Shown one piece after another: positions 52,101 to 62,817 of a stretch of 64,000 nucleotides of DNA. Both the position numbers and the translations under genes were made by a program. The notes beneath the pieces were generated by a model. It saw only the letters and a list, made by a program, of their open reading frames with translations, was not told the DNA's origin and searched no databases. Within the stretch, counting starts at the first letter, position 1. Every line of letters starts with the position of its first letter. Location: the NCBI GenBank assembly GCA_029948255.1, contig JALIZF010001243.1:62001-126000 (forward strand). Direction: 5' to 3'. The DNA comes from Telmatactis stephensoni. Lineage: Eukaryota; Cnidaria; Anthozoa; Actiniaria; Isophelliidae.

Positions 52101-52439
52101 TCGATGTATCAAATACAACAAAGGATGAATGGAAGCTTGTAACGTCGTTAAAAAAGGAGATAACTTACTGACGTTTCTACCGGAGTAAAAATAAGATTAT
52201 TAATAATTGGTTTGAAGTCATTTGTGTAATTTAACTTCCTTAAACAAATCGATACAACGGTTCTCTCACAAAGAATTCAGTTCAAGATAAAGCGTCTTAA
52301 CTCGGAAATCTACATTACACAATATAAGAAAAATACATATTAATTATAAGAAAGACTGGCAAAACGTACCTTTAACTCTGATAGCCATGTTCACGATGGT
52401 CAAAATGTGGGCCAATACAAAGAACAACATTTCTCTCAT
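49101..52439 (-). CDS. secreted PAN-EGF-TSP1-F5/8C protein, array copy B
   Basis: Exons on the minus strand: signal 52370-52439, PAN/Apple 51595-51857, EGF-like 50984-51062, TSP1 50324-50506, F5/8C part 1 49778-50109, F5/8C part 2 49101-49250 with TAG. The total of 1077 nt gives 358 residues; all junction phases equal those of copies A and C. The signal peptide is MREMLFFVLAHILTIVNMAI. TSP1 reads DGGWTQWSSWRTECFQPVHT then CTSPAPQKNGANCPGP. Part 1 of the discoidin domain ends DCVR and joins VFPGNYDRNTIVTNKLEVPI, the usual discoidin strand. TSP1 shows five cysteines, one fewer than the classical six. It ends ELG with one codon fewer than A, C and D (ELGP/T). Confidence 0.88.
49446..49730. repeat. 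element with nested CGTGACCGTG-family MITE (copy B)
   Basis: Outer DNA (gctgtttttagaacttggtt ... aaagcagttctaaaactagc) matches 56018-56185 in copy C. Within it, 49521-49643 belongs to the CGTATGAGTG...CCGTGCCGTTT family and is absent from copy C, so it inserted after the B/C duplication or was lost in C. Confidence 0.75.
50526..50786. mobile_element. 261-bp MITE in copy B (TIR GGTGTCGTTCGC)
   Basis: Ends ggtgtcgttcgcgcgggc and gcccgtgcgaacgacacc are an 18-base inverted repeat with one mismatch. The interior includes ttcctgtttatcgaaatgcg. It abuts the TSP1 exon 20 bases upstream on the coding strand. The same insertion is in copy C at 57510-57769. An independent copy is at 54032-54284. Confidence 0.88.
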
Positions 52440-52570
52440 CTTCTGCTACTTCCCATACATTTATGATTTTAATATCGCTGTTGTAAAGTTACTATGGTAT
52501 CTACAGTTGAGTCTTAACTATATAGATGGTCGACTGAGTGGGCGGCCCCTTGCTGTGAAATATAAGCCGA
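52440..52570 (-). promoter_or_regulatory. conserved upstream block, copy B
   Basis: About 130 bp directly upstream of the ATG are nearly identical to those of copies C (59287-59410) and D (60796-60915), including 'ctacagttgagtcttaact' and 'ccccttgctgtgaaa'. It is the probable 5' UTR and core promoter. Confidence 0.5.
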
Positions 52571-52968
52571 CTTTTTTGTTGAATTTGCAAAACATAGGGT
52601 TGGCATAACTTGCTTAAATCCTGAACGAAATAATAACCAGTTTTAAGTATAAAATATCATGCTTTTAGGGCAAAAAACGACAAAAAAAACTCGAGGGGAC
52701 GGGGATAATTTTTGTTTCCAAATTCAAGTACTGTTATACGAAAAACGTTTTGGGCATGGCGCTCCAAGCAGGCGGACTTGGGACTTAATATCCTAGCCGC
52801 AACCTATTTATGGCACGCCACTGCTAATTCTGGGCACGCCCACGCACCATTTCTGCCACGGCACCCGTAATTATCATAAAAAACATACATGATTGAGACT
52901 CCCTCAACAGGGCTTTTCAGCTCAATTTACAAATCCTAACTAAATCATATAAATCAAACATAAATGGA

Positions 52969-53158
52969 TTAAGAATCCCAACTGGCAAGGAGGCAAACCA
53001 GTTGGCTATATTACAAGCATGGCCGAGAAACTGAATTTGAACTAATCGAAATCGGAACAAATTCAGTCTCAGCTAGTGGCCAGAGCGGGAATCGAACCTG
53101 GGACCGCCAGATTGCGAGACCAACGCTCTGACCACTCGGCCATGCTGCCTCCTCCATC
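52969..53158 (-). mobile_element. tRNA-derived SINE (copy 2)
   Basis: On the minus strand the head reads gcatggccgagtggtcagag (A box) to ccaggttcgattcccgctct (B box), followed by a body and the ccaactgg ... ccagttgg tail hairpin shared with 35822-36005. The tRNA-like part resembles Leu/Ser-type A boxes but lacks a proper acceptor stem. Confidence 0.75.
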
Positions 53159-54031
53159 ATCATGTGAACAGAAAATTTGATGGTCTGATTGGGGTGTCGT
53201 GCCCAAAATAATCGGTCCGCGTGATAAGATTTTTGAGTGCCATGCCATAGAATAGCTGTCGTGTAAATCGGACGCGGTACCCTTAAAATCTTGAGCGCCC
53301 GTGCTAAACATATGTCCATTTACACGATAAAATTGCAGCTGCCGTGCTTTTATTTCTAGGTGAGGGGCTTTTGTACTGTGAAGCTTAGAAATTTACACAA
53401 TTGAAAACGTTTGTCGTGGAAACCGGGCTTTCGTATTGTGAATTCGGGGAACTACAAACAATGAAAAATTTCGTATTGTGAATTCGGGGAACTATAAACA
53501 ATGAAAATAGGTTCTAAGATCACGTTGATCTCTTGCTGTGCATTGAGTAATGAGGGACAGACATATACCTTACTGTTTTAAATAGCCAGATTTCTTGACG
53601 TAGCGCAACGGCAAAATAAACTTTTACAAATTTAGAATTCAAAAATTTACTTCTCCCTGTACTCTCTTAGTACTAATAGTACTCCCTGCCTTTGTGATCT
53701 TAGATACCTAGACGCACACTTTGCCTTATCGAAACTAACTTTAATCAACTTTAATTCAATTTATGAATTTATATTGGTTTTAATTTTTAATTCAACTTTA
53801 ATTTTTTTGAGGTATCTTGATACCTTTATGCAAACGTTACCTCAACTGACTTAACTAACTTTAATTAACTTAATTCATTTTTTTAATTTTAATTTCCAGT
53901 TTTTTAAGTTATTTTTTTTAATCTTTCAATTCAATTTTTATTTACCTTTCATTTAAATTTATTTTATTTTATTTAAATTTTTATGACAAAGTTTCCATGA
54001 CAAATAATAACTTTTGCATATCAATCAAATT

Positions 54032-54284
54032 GTGTCGTTCTTGTGGGATTCCTGTGTTTCTATTATTGGGTTTCCTGTTTACCAAAAAGCTAGGTTTCTA
54101 AGCTAATTTCAAGATGGTGGACAATGTGATGTTTCATCGCTACAATATCTGCAAGTTTTGATGGAATTTTGACAGTTTGAGGCTTCAAATTGCAGGAAAA
54201 TCAACAAAAACAGATCTACTTGACTTCCAAATAAGGTAATGCCTGCCCAAATATAGAATAGACTTCATGGCCGTGCGAACGACA
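54032..54284. mobile_element. MITE, independent copy of the 50526 family
   Basis: It begins gtgtcgttcttgtgggattc and ends ggccgtgcgaacgac; the interior is clearly the same element (ttcaagatggtggacaatgt, gacttccaaataaggtaatg). It sits between copies B and C. Confidence 0.85.
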
Positions 54285-54710
54285 AATTTTCATAGAGAAG
54301 TGCACGTTTGATATGGCTCATGTGGATGAGAAAATTTGACCAAATTCCATGACAAAAATATTTGTCGCATGAAATCAGTTGCTCGTGTAGACGAAGAAAA
54401 GCTGCATTTGCTCGTAATGGAAGGGCCTTGATGGTCAACTACAAGGTAGTCGTTTAAAATGGGATGGCTGCCTAATAGATAGTAACAAGCTTTATTGGCA
54501 TGACCTTACATACAGGTATTGCTAAAGCATTTACAATCATAACAGCAACATATGGATAAAAAGATTAATTTACAATCATTGATTTCTATAATTGTTAAAA
54601 TAGCAATTATATATTACTATGATTATAATATTTATCAAATTTAACAAATCAATTCAATTCATGCTGAAAGCACTATTAATTATGTAACAAAACTAATGGT
54701 AATAATCCTT

Positions 54711-54875
54711 AGAGTAGATTTCGTATGACTGTGAAAACGGCACCGCACGGTCACGGCACGGTTACGGCAGGAATTTCGAATGTTTTTATAGACATCCGGC
54801 GGCGGCACTGACGTGGTCACGGCACGGCGCAGTCCGTTTCACACTCATACGACATCTGTTCTATCTACGCTTCAC
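54711..54875. mobile_element. CGTATGAC...-family MITE between copies B and C
   Basis: Ends agagtagatttcgtatgact and 'catacgacatctgttctatct' with matching inner gtgaaaacgg / ccgtttcacac. The interior is made of cacggcacggt units. Best-preserved member of the family in the window. Confidence 0.88.
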
Positions 54876-55191
54876 GTCAAGTATCCACGGACATATGGAA
54901 ATACAGCTAAGCGGCTGTTTTCGTACTTTTTTCATAAACCTTGTGACTCGTTACAATAAAGCTTCACGGGAATATTCATTAAAACAGTGTATTTTTCTGC
55001 TGACCAAAATGCAACTCTCCCAAAGTACAGTGACAAATTTTGATATTATTTGATATTCTATTTTGTGTCCAAAACGGCTTGTATGTGCAAAATATTGAGC
55101 TTAAAAAATCTATGGTGTCCTTATAATGAGAGGCTATTAAACGTTTTTCCGCCCTGTCGTATCCACGAGTTGAACATATCGAGGAAACTGA

Positions 55192-58100
55192 TCACGGGCC
55201 TAATTCATCGCAGCCATATAGTTCCATTCGCATCGAGGCCCAGCGGACTAATTCAAATACAATCAGTCGAATATGTCTTGCCCTGATGGGTACTTCAAGC
55301 TTGTTTGTGACAATGGTGTTTCTGTCATAGTTTCCCGGGAAAACCTGGAAAAAAGAGGCAAAATGAATTGTTAAAATGACCAACTTATTATGGCACGGCA
55401 CCCCCCTTTGGCACATGGACCGATTTCTTTGGGTACGGCACCAACACATTTTCTGTTCACACGATAGTAATAGAGCAGATTTCGTATGACTGTGAAAACG
55501 GCACGGTCACTGCACGGTACGGTTACGGCAGGAATTTCGAATATTTTTATAAACATCACAGCACTGGTGCGGTCAAAACCGCTCTAGCGGGTGTCGTGCC
55601 ACAACGAATGGGCGCTTTGAATTGGTAATATATTGATTAATCTGGCAAGATTCACGTCGAGTTATGTTATAAAATATATCAACTAGGAGAGCATAGAACA
55701 TTCAGCAGGGGCGTAGCGAGGCCTGAGCAAAGGGGGGGGGGGGGGGGGGATTTTCTTGAGATCAAATTCCCACCAAAATATGCTGATTTTCCCCGGAAAA
55801 ACGATTTGAAACAAATGCACGTGGAAATTTGTCTAGCATCGAGAGACAAAAACAAACTTTGTCCAAGTGCGGATTCTAGTATACTTGAGATAACATTTAA
55901 ACATTGTGAATTAAATTAAAAGTACAGATGACAGCTCAAGCCCAAAATTTTAGTGGCTACACTGAGATTCAGCGCGCGAAATTTGAAAAACCTGCGGTAC
56001 TCATAAAAATTATGAGACCTTGGCCGCATTTGGGCTATTTTTAGAACTCGGTTCAAGTAATTTGTATAGTAATTAAAACTCTCATGCCCAATGTGCGCAA
56101 ATGGCTCACGGTCGGAAAGCAGTTCTAAAATTAGCTTTAAAGCCGGGACAATACGTCACATCACGTGACAAGCGCGCGTTACCAAGTCCCTTGATTATAC
56201 TCTTTTGAACTATATACAGTATTTCTAACCCTAATGCAGTCTCCTTGGTACTCTAGCCATGTATTAGTATCGATACTGTACGCCAAAGAGTACTTGGTCA
56301 CCCATTGATCAAAATCATATCTTCCTTGTGTTGCTACCATGGTGATGACCTTAACACTGCCAAGGTTAATTTGTATGTACTCTCCTTTCTTTGGTAATCG
56401 TGCTGACCATCCACCAACGCTTGAGGCGTCGTTCTTTCTGTTCAGTCGGCCATACCATGGAGCAAAGCTTCTCGTATGCCTTGATGAAACATAATATGAC
56501 GAGGCAGTAATCTGGTTATCAGGAATTCGTCCATCTTCCATTCCTAGTGGGCTCTCACAACCTGAATGAGTATATAGTTTACTACTTTATGTTTAGGCAC
56601 TATTCAAGTTAGATTCGACTATATATCTTTACACCATTAGCACCAATAGTGTTAATTCTTTTTGTTGTTGTTGTTGTTCAGTTATACAACAACAACAGCA
56701 TGAAGTAGTAGTCAATATATGGCTTTTTAACAAATGGAAACCTAAGGCCTACATAAATAAAAAAATATTCGACGAATACTCTAGCTTTGCGCCTTTGCGT
56801 TTCAGAATTAACAAGAGCCTTCGAATGAGTCGATTTTCGATGGTTTTTAATTATACGTCTTTTAACTCTTTTTACCCGGGCACCAGAGGTTGTGATTTTT
56901 TATTGGTTTTCATAGTATTTACAAAGAGAACAAATATTGACCTCTGGTTCACTGGTCTAGTCCCTACACTATTTTTAATAGTTCCAAATTTTTTTCAAGG
57001 CTAAGAATTAGAAAATTGTTTAATTTGTTTACCACCAGAAATGATAAAATCATAGGGAAACTTAATTTTAATCATGCTAACTGTGAAAAGCATGACGGGA
57101 AATAATACGGGTATTTGAAAATCACCTAATTTGACAAGAAAATGTAATCAAATAACATGTAAAGTCTAAGACCATCAGAACTAAGACAAGACTACAAGAT
57201 TTTTCATAATAAAATGTCAAAGAAAAGGCTTTTCCACTTGCAAAATAAGATATTAAATCGAAAACATCAGGGTACGAACTTCCGGGACACCCTGTACATT
57301 CCCTTACCGGTTGTGTTGACTTGAGTGACATAACATTCCATTGCCGCGGTGTCTACTGCTGGGCCAGGGCAATTAGCACCATTTTTTTGTGGAGCAGGAC
57401 TCGTACAAGTTCTTGTTCTATTTGGTTTGCAAGTATGCACCGACTGAAAGCACTCAGTTCGCCATGAACCCCATTGAGTCCAACCTCCACCTACATATAT
57501 CAAACAATTGGTATCGTTCGCGCGGGCTTCCTGTGTTTCTACTATTGGGCTTCCTGTTTATCGCAATGCGAGGTTTCTAAGCCATTTTCAAGATGGAGGA
57601 CGATGTGATGTGCAGTTCATCGCTGCAATAGCTGCAAGTTGTGGTCAAATTTTCGACCATTTAAGACTCAAAATGGCAGGAAAAAAAAAAAAAGGATCTA
57701 CGTGACTTCCAATTAAGATAATGCCAGCCCAAATATGGAATAGAGTTGATAGCCCGTGTGAACGACACCGCTTTTTATTGGGAATTGTCTTGATATGGTA
57801 AGACCAACAAATATTGATTGATTGATTTATAGTTATGTTATTTATGTATTTATTTAATGTCTATAATTAATAATTCAGAGGAATAGTTTCTCGTCTATCC
57901 GGCGTATAAAACAACAGCATTGTTTCTTAAGTTACGGTAACACAGGGAACCCAAATGTTTTACTCACCATCACAGTTGAACGTGTCCCATGAGAAGTCAG
58001 GTGTACAGAGTCTCCCAGCTGGACAAGGGTTGGATAAACAATGATCCTGTTGGAAACAAAATTTAATCAACTACCATGAAATACCGTGGTCAAATCATTA

Positions 58101-59286
58101 GTCCAGCAGGTCTAGGTATGGCGAAAATCTTAAAAATTGTAAATCCTTTGGTAAAAAATCCAAAAGCCGAGAAGTTGAGTTACTTAACGGCTAAAGCTTA
58201 AGATAAAGTTAAAGGCTAAAGCTAATCAATATCTTCAATATCTTTCTTATAGAATAAGATAAAAAGATACCCTCACAGTCGATAGAAGAAAAAAAGGCCA
58301 AAAGGCGCGATGGGCTTCCTGTGGTCAAGACGCGGGTGCGCGAAAGCTCGCGCATGCGCAAATGCTTAACCCCAGTGTTCTAAGTCGGACCAACTGAAAT
58401 ATATAAGATGGCGTGATATATTGCTAATGTAACGCTCAGTTGTTTTCTGATACACACCTTAATAGGGCAGTATTCATAGCCTTCTTTTGAGACGAAGAAA
58501 TCCGGTCGAGTCGAGTGGTCAGCAGCATTCAATTCACACGACCTGACATGCCCTCGCACTGGCCCCAAGTTGTAGGAGACACATTTACCTTCACGAAAGC
58601 ATTTTTGCTGACATTTTTCTAATGCAGGTGTCACTAGGCTGAAATTGCTTAGTACGTGTCCTGTCAAGGTTTTGTTTTCCACGCAGTTGAGATATTGAAG
58701 ATCTCTACAACCATCTTCTCCTGTTTGGAATCAATTTACAGTAGACAAAATTTGAAAAAAATGTTTCATAAGGAATTTAGCTTTGATGGATCCTGTATCA
58801 TTATTTAAAGGATTTTATTTCATGTATAATTTGCTTGATCCATTATTTTGAAAAACATCTGGGGAGGTGAAAATATTTCAAATCAAGATTGTTTTGATTG
58901 GTATGAAAGCAGACTAGCGCGTGAGCACACTAGTTTGGGCTGCCTCAATGTATAAAATACGACAAGGAATGAATGTAACATCGTAAAAAAGGAGATACCT
59001 TACTGACGTGTCTAGCGTTAGCCCTTCATCGGAGTAAAAACTAGAGTAATTGGTTTGAAGTCATTTGTGTGATTTAATTTCCTTAAAAAATTTCGATAGA
59101 ACGGTTCTCTCACAAAGAATTCAGCTCAAGATAAAACGTCTCACCTCGGAAATCTACATTACACAATATGAGAAAAATACATATCAATAATTATATGAAA
59201 GACTGGCAAAACGTACCTTTAACTCTGATAGCCATATTCACGATGGTCAAGATGTAGGCAAATACAAAGAACAACATTTTTCCCAT
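55192..59286 (-). CDS. secreted PAN-EGF-TSP1-F5/8C protein, array copy C
   Basis: Exons on the minus strand: signal 59217-59286, PAN/Apple 58458-58720, EGF-like 57968-58046, TSP1 57308-57490, F5/8C part 1 56230-56561, F5/8C part 2 55192-55344 with TGA. The total of 1080 nt gives 359 residues. It has the same phases and domains as copy B. The signal peptide is MGKMLFFVFAYILTIVNMAI. Differences concentrate in the discoidin exon: RIPDNQITASSYYVSSRHTR, GGWSARLPKKGEY, and GRYDFDQW where A and B have a Cys pair (GRYDCCNQW/GRYDCCDQW). PAN and EGF exons are nearly identical to B. Confidence 0.88.
55464..55585. repeat. partial CGTATGAC...-family MITE in copy C intron
   Basis: agagcagatttcgtatgact, then 'gtgaaaacggcacggtcact', matches the left half of 54711-54875; the right end is lost. 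Confidence 0.8.
55731..55750. repeat. poly-G run (~19) in copy C intron
   Basis: An almost pure G run after gagcaaa; potential quadruplex, and a likely assembly/length-variable site. Confidence 0.9.
57510..57769. mobile_element. 260-bp MITE in copy C, same insertion as copy B
   Basis: ggtatcgttcgcgcgggctt ... gcccgtgtgaacgacacc, at the same position relative to the TSP1 exon as 50526-50786, so it predates the B/C duplication. Confidence 0.88.
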
Positions 59287-60311
59287 CTTCTGTTACTTTC
59301 CGTACATTTATGATTTTAATATCGCTGCTGTAAAGTTACTATAGTATCTACAGTTGAGTCTTAACTGTAATTGAGTCGGCAGTCCCTTGCTGTGACACAT
59401 AAGCCGCCTTTTTTTGTTTGAAAAATAAACGCTGTTATGTCGGTGCTATGGTTAACCTCTTTGTTGAATTTTCAAAACAGAAGGCCGGCATTCCTGAACG
59501 AAATAATGACTAGTTTTAAGTATAAAATGTCATGCTTGTGGGGGACAAAAACAACAAAACAAAACTGGAGGGGACGGGGGCAATTTTTGTTTCCAAATTG
59601 AAGTGCTTTTACACGAGAAGAGTTTTGGGTACGGCGTTGCAAGCACGCGGACTAGGGACTTGATATCCTAGCTGCAACCGATTTATGGCACGCCATGGGC
59701 ACGCCCACGCATAATTTTTGGCACGGCACCCATAACAGAAAAATTGTTGGTCTGATTGGGGTGTCGTGCCCAAAATAATCGGTCCGCGTGATAAGATTTT
59801 TGGGTGCCATTATCTATTTCTGAATCAGTTTTATTAATTTTAATATTTAATTCAACTTATATTTAATATATATTTAATATTTATTATTTATACCTCAACC
59901 GACTTTAATTGATTTTAATTTTTTGATTTAATTTTTAGTTTTTTAAATTAATTTTTTAATCTGGCCGTTTTCATAGTTTTTTCATAAACGATGATGAAGT
60001 ATGAAAAACAGTAACTGCTACACTTTTACTGGCTTTACTAAAAACTTTTTTACAAAACCTTGTGACGTTACAGTAAAGATTCGCAGAAATATTTATTAAA
60101 ACAATGATTTTTCTGCTGATCAAAATGTTAACTCTCCCAAAGTACAGTGCATTATATCTCAGAATTTGATATTATTTGATATTTTGGCCTTTGTGTCTAA
60201 AATGGCATGTGCAATATTGAGCTTAAAAAATCTATGGTGTCTTTATAATGAGAGGCTATTAAACGTTTTTCCGCCCTGTCGTATCCACGAGTTGAACATC
60301 GAGGAAACTGA

Positions 60312-60795
60312 TCACGTGCCTAACTCATTGCAGCCATATAGTTCCATTCGCATCGTGGCCCAGCGGACATTTTCAAATACAATCAGTCGAATATGTCTTG
60401 CCTTGATGGGTTCTTCAAGCTTGTTTGTGACTATGGTGTTTCTGTCATAGTTTCCCGGGAAAACCTGGAAAAAAAGGCAAACATGAATTGTTAAAATTAC
60501 ACGACCAACTTCTTATGGCACGGCATCGGGGGAGGTGAAAAATTGAGCTCATTTTCAAATCTAGATCGTTTTAACGGGGTTGAAATCGTTTATGTGATTT
60601 AATTTCTTAAAAAAGATTCGTTGGAGCAATACTCTCTCAAGGATTCAGTTCAAGATAAAAACGTCTTGCCTCGGGAATCTACAATGTCGGAAAAATATAT
60701 ATCTTTCTATGAAAGACAGTACCTTTAACTGCTTGGAGAGCCATGTTCACGATAGTCACTATTTGAGCCAAAACAGACAACGTCATTTGTCCCAT
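60312..60795 (-). pseudogene. array copy D: remnant with only first and last exons
   Basis: It keeps a signal-peptide exon (60723-60795, MGQMTLSVLAQIVTIVNMAL..., ends phase 1) and an intact last F5/8C exon (60312-60464, VFPGNYDRNTIVTNKLEEPI ... TGA, entered in phase 0). The PAN, EGF, TSP1 and first discoidin exons are missing and only 258 bp separate the two. Direct splicing would shift frame, so no normal product is expected. The join lies near 60528, where intron 5 sequence ('cttatggcacggca') runs straight into intron 1 sequence (ggggaggtgaaaa), as compared with copy C at 55388 and 58860. Confidence 0.85.
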
Positions 60796-62817
60796 CTTGT
60801 TAGTTTTCGTACATTTATGATTATATTTGCTGTTTTGAAGTTACTCTGCTATCTACAGTTGAGTCTTAACTGTAATTGAGTAGGCGGTCCCTTGCTGTGA
60901 AATAATTAGCCGGAATATTTTGTTTGTGAAATAAACGCTGTTAAGGATGCCGATGCATATTGTTTACCACTTGATTCAGTTTGTAAAATATAAGGCATTG
61001 CTTGCTTCAATGGTGAATGAAATTATGACCAGTTATAAGTACAAAATGTCATGCTGGCAGACAAAACAAAACAAAACAAAAAAGAAAATTAAGCTAAACT
61101 AAACTAAGCTCAACATAACAAAACTAAGCTCAACATAACAAAACTAAAAACTAAACTAAACTAAACTAAACTAAAAAAATTAAACTAAAACGGGCTTGCT
61201 CTCCACACCGAAAAGCTTTTGGTTAATTGTTTTTCTGTTATTGACTGATACTAGACACTGCTCATCAATTTAACACGTGTGGGACGGGTTTATTTGTCTC
61301 AGCGCATGTCTTAAAAGCCCTCGAACTGTCATCAATCTACAAAAACTATTAACTCAACGCATGCTCATTAGAGTACAAACAAAAAGCGTGCAATATATAT
61401 ATACTTTGCACTACTTAGTACAAAATAGCACTAATTAAACAATAGAACTTGCATAAAAATTCCAGTATTTTGGATTGAGTAACAGCAAGTGATAACATGA
61501 CGAGTATGCGCGAGCCGCTGAACGGAAGTGGCCTCAATTACGGTTTTAACCTGGCTTAGGGCTACCTTTCTCATAAATAGAGTCGTATATAGTCTCCCCA
61601 AAGTTTTTGGGAGCATTACATTCGAGTGCAGAAGTATGAACAGCTAGAAATTATTCTTTCAAAATTATCCATTTGTCCAAGACAAAAGAAGTTGGAGACA
61701 TGCGCATGTTATCACTTGCTGCTGGATTGAGTATAATAAATGTGCCTCCTTTTGACGTCATCATATTAGCATAAGAACATTCAAAACATTCATAACTCAG
61801 AAATATGAAGTCGGCCTTTTTAAAACAAAAAAAATTGCGTCATAGGAGCTTTAAAAACAATATGCAAACAGTCGTTAAGTCTTGGAAATGCCTATCGCTT
61901 ACATACAAATTAAACTGACAGTGGTTAAAAGCCTGACAAATTTCCATTTCGGTCTTGCGTCAAGTATTTATCGAAGCCATACCAAGGTATTAAGATTTAA
62001 GGAATACTTTAAAAATGGGACAAAAAATTGAGTGATACATAGTGACTTAAAGGAGTACTGGATTAGATTTCATTTATTTTGGTAACTAGGGAGACGAGGG
62101 GTTGCCATTTCAAATGAGAATATGATCTGAAAATTATCTCTGGAAACAAATTATTAGAAAACATTTAAGACCACGGGTCTGTTTTTCTAAAAACCCTATA
62201 ATTTTACGGGCCCATTAAGACCCATTAACCTTACTCGATCAAGCCGGTTTACGAATGTTTCTCGAAGCCCGCGTTAATTTCAATTCCTACTATTTTGCAG
62301 GCACGTTTGCGGGTAAACGCGCGCATTCCCGTAATTTTCCCGTCAATAAGAGGCCCGTAAAGTTATCAGGATTTTCGGAAAAAAATAAAATAAAAAATAA
62401 TAACGGACTTACAATGGTGAATGTCAACTAAATAGCAGAGCTAATCTAGTATTTAACATAAAAATATTGATTATTGAGAGAATGATTAATTTGAAGGTCA
62501 GAGAACTTAAAGTATAGAAAACCGTTTATTATAGTGAAAAAAAAATCTGAATAAAGTTCATATAATCAAATACAAAAATTCTCATAGATATGATGACACA
62601 TTTACAATATACGAATACACACAAAATGATATACGTTCAAGAAATACATTATGAAAAATATACACTTATATTATATAGATGACTAAAAATTGAACATCAA
62701 AAAGGGAAATGGGCCCCAGAGAGTAGGTGAACGAGCACTGAGGCGAGGTGAGGATTCAGCCGGACCTTACTGCATGAGCACGTCTAACACATTGAAATCT
62801 ATTTAGGCCTAAGCGGT
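60796..62817. other. intergenic, inverted repeats only
   Basis: 60796-60915 is the conserved upstream block of copy D. Short (aaact)n repeats are at 61065-61190. Inverted-repeat pairs are at 61478-61727 (gtaacagcaagtgataacat / atgttatcacttgctg) and 62195-62385 (ccctataattttacgggccc / ggcccgtaaagttatcagg). No exon found. Confidence 0.5.

Noticed and set aside
53011..53319. 102- and 80-codon frames on the minus strand
   Set aside because: They run through the tRNA-derived SINE and adjacent repeat; no protein evidence.
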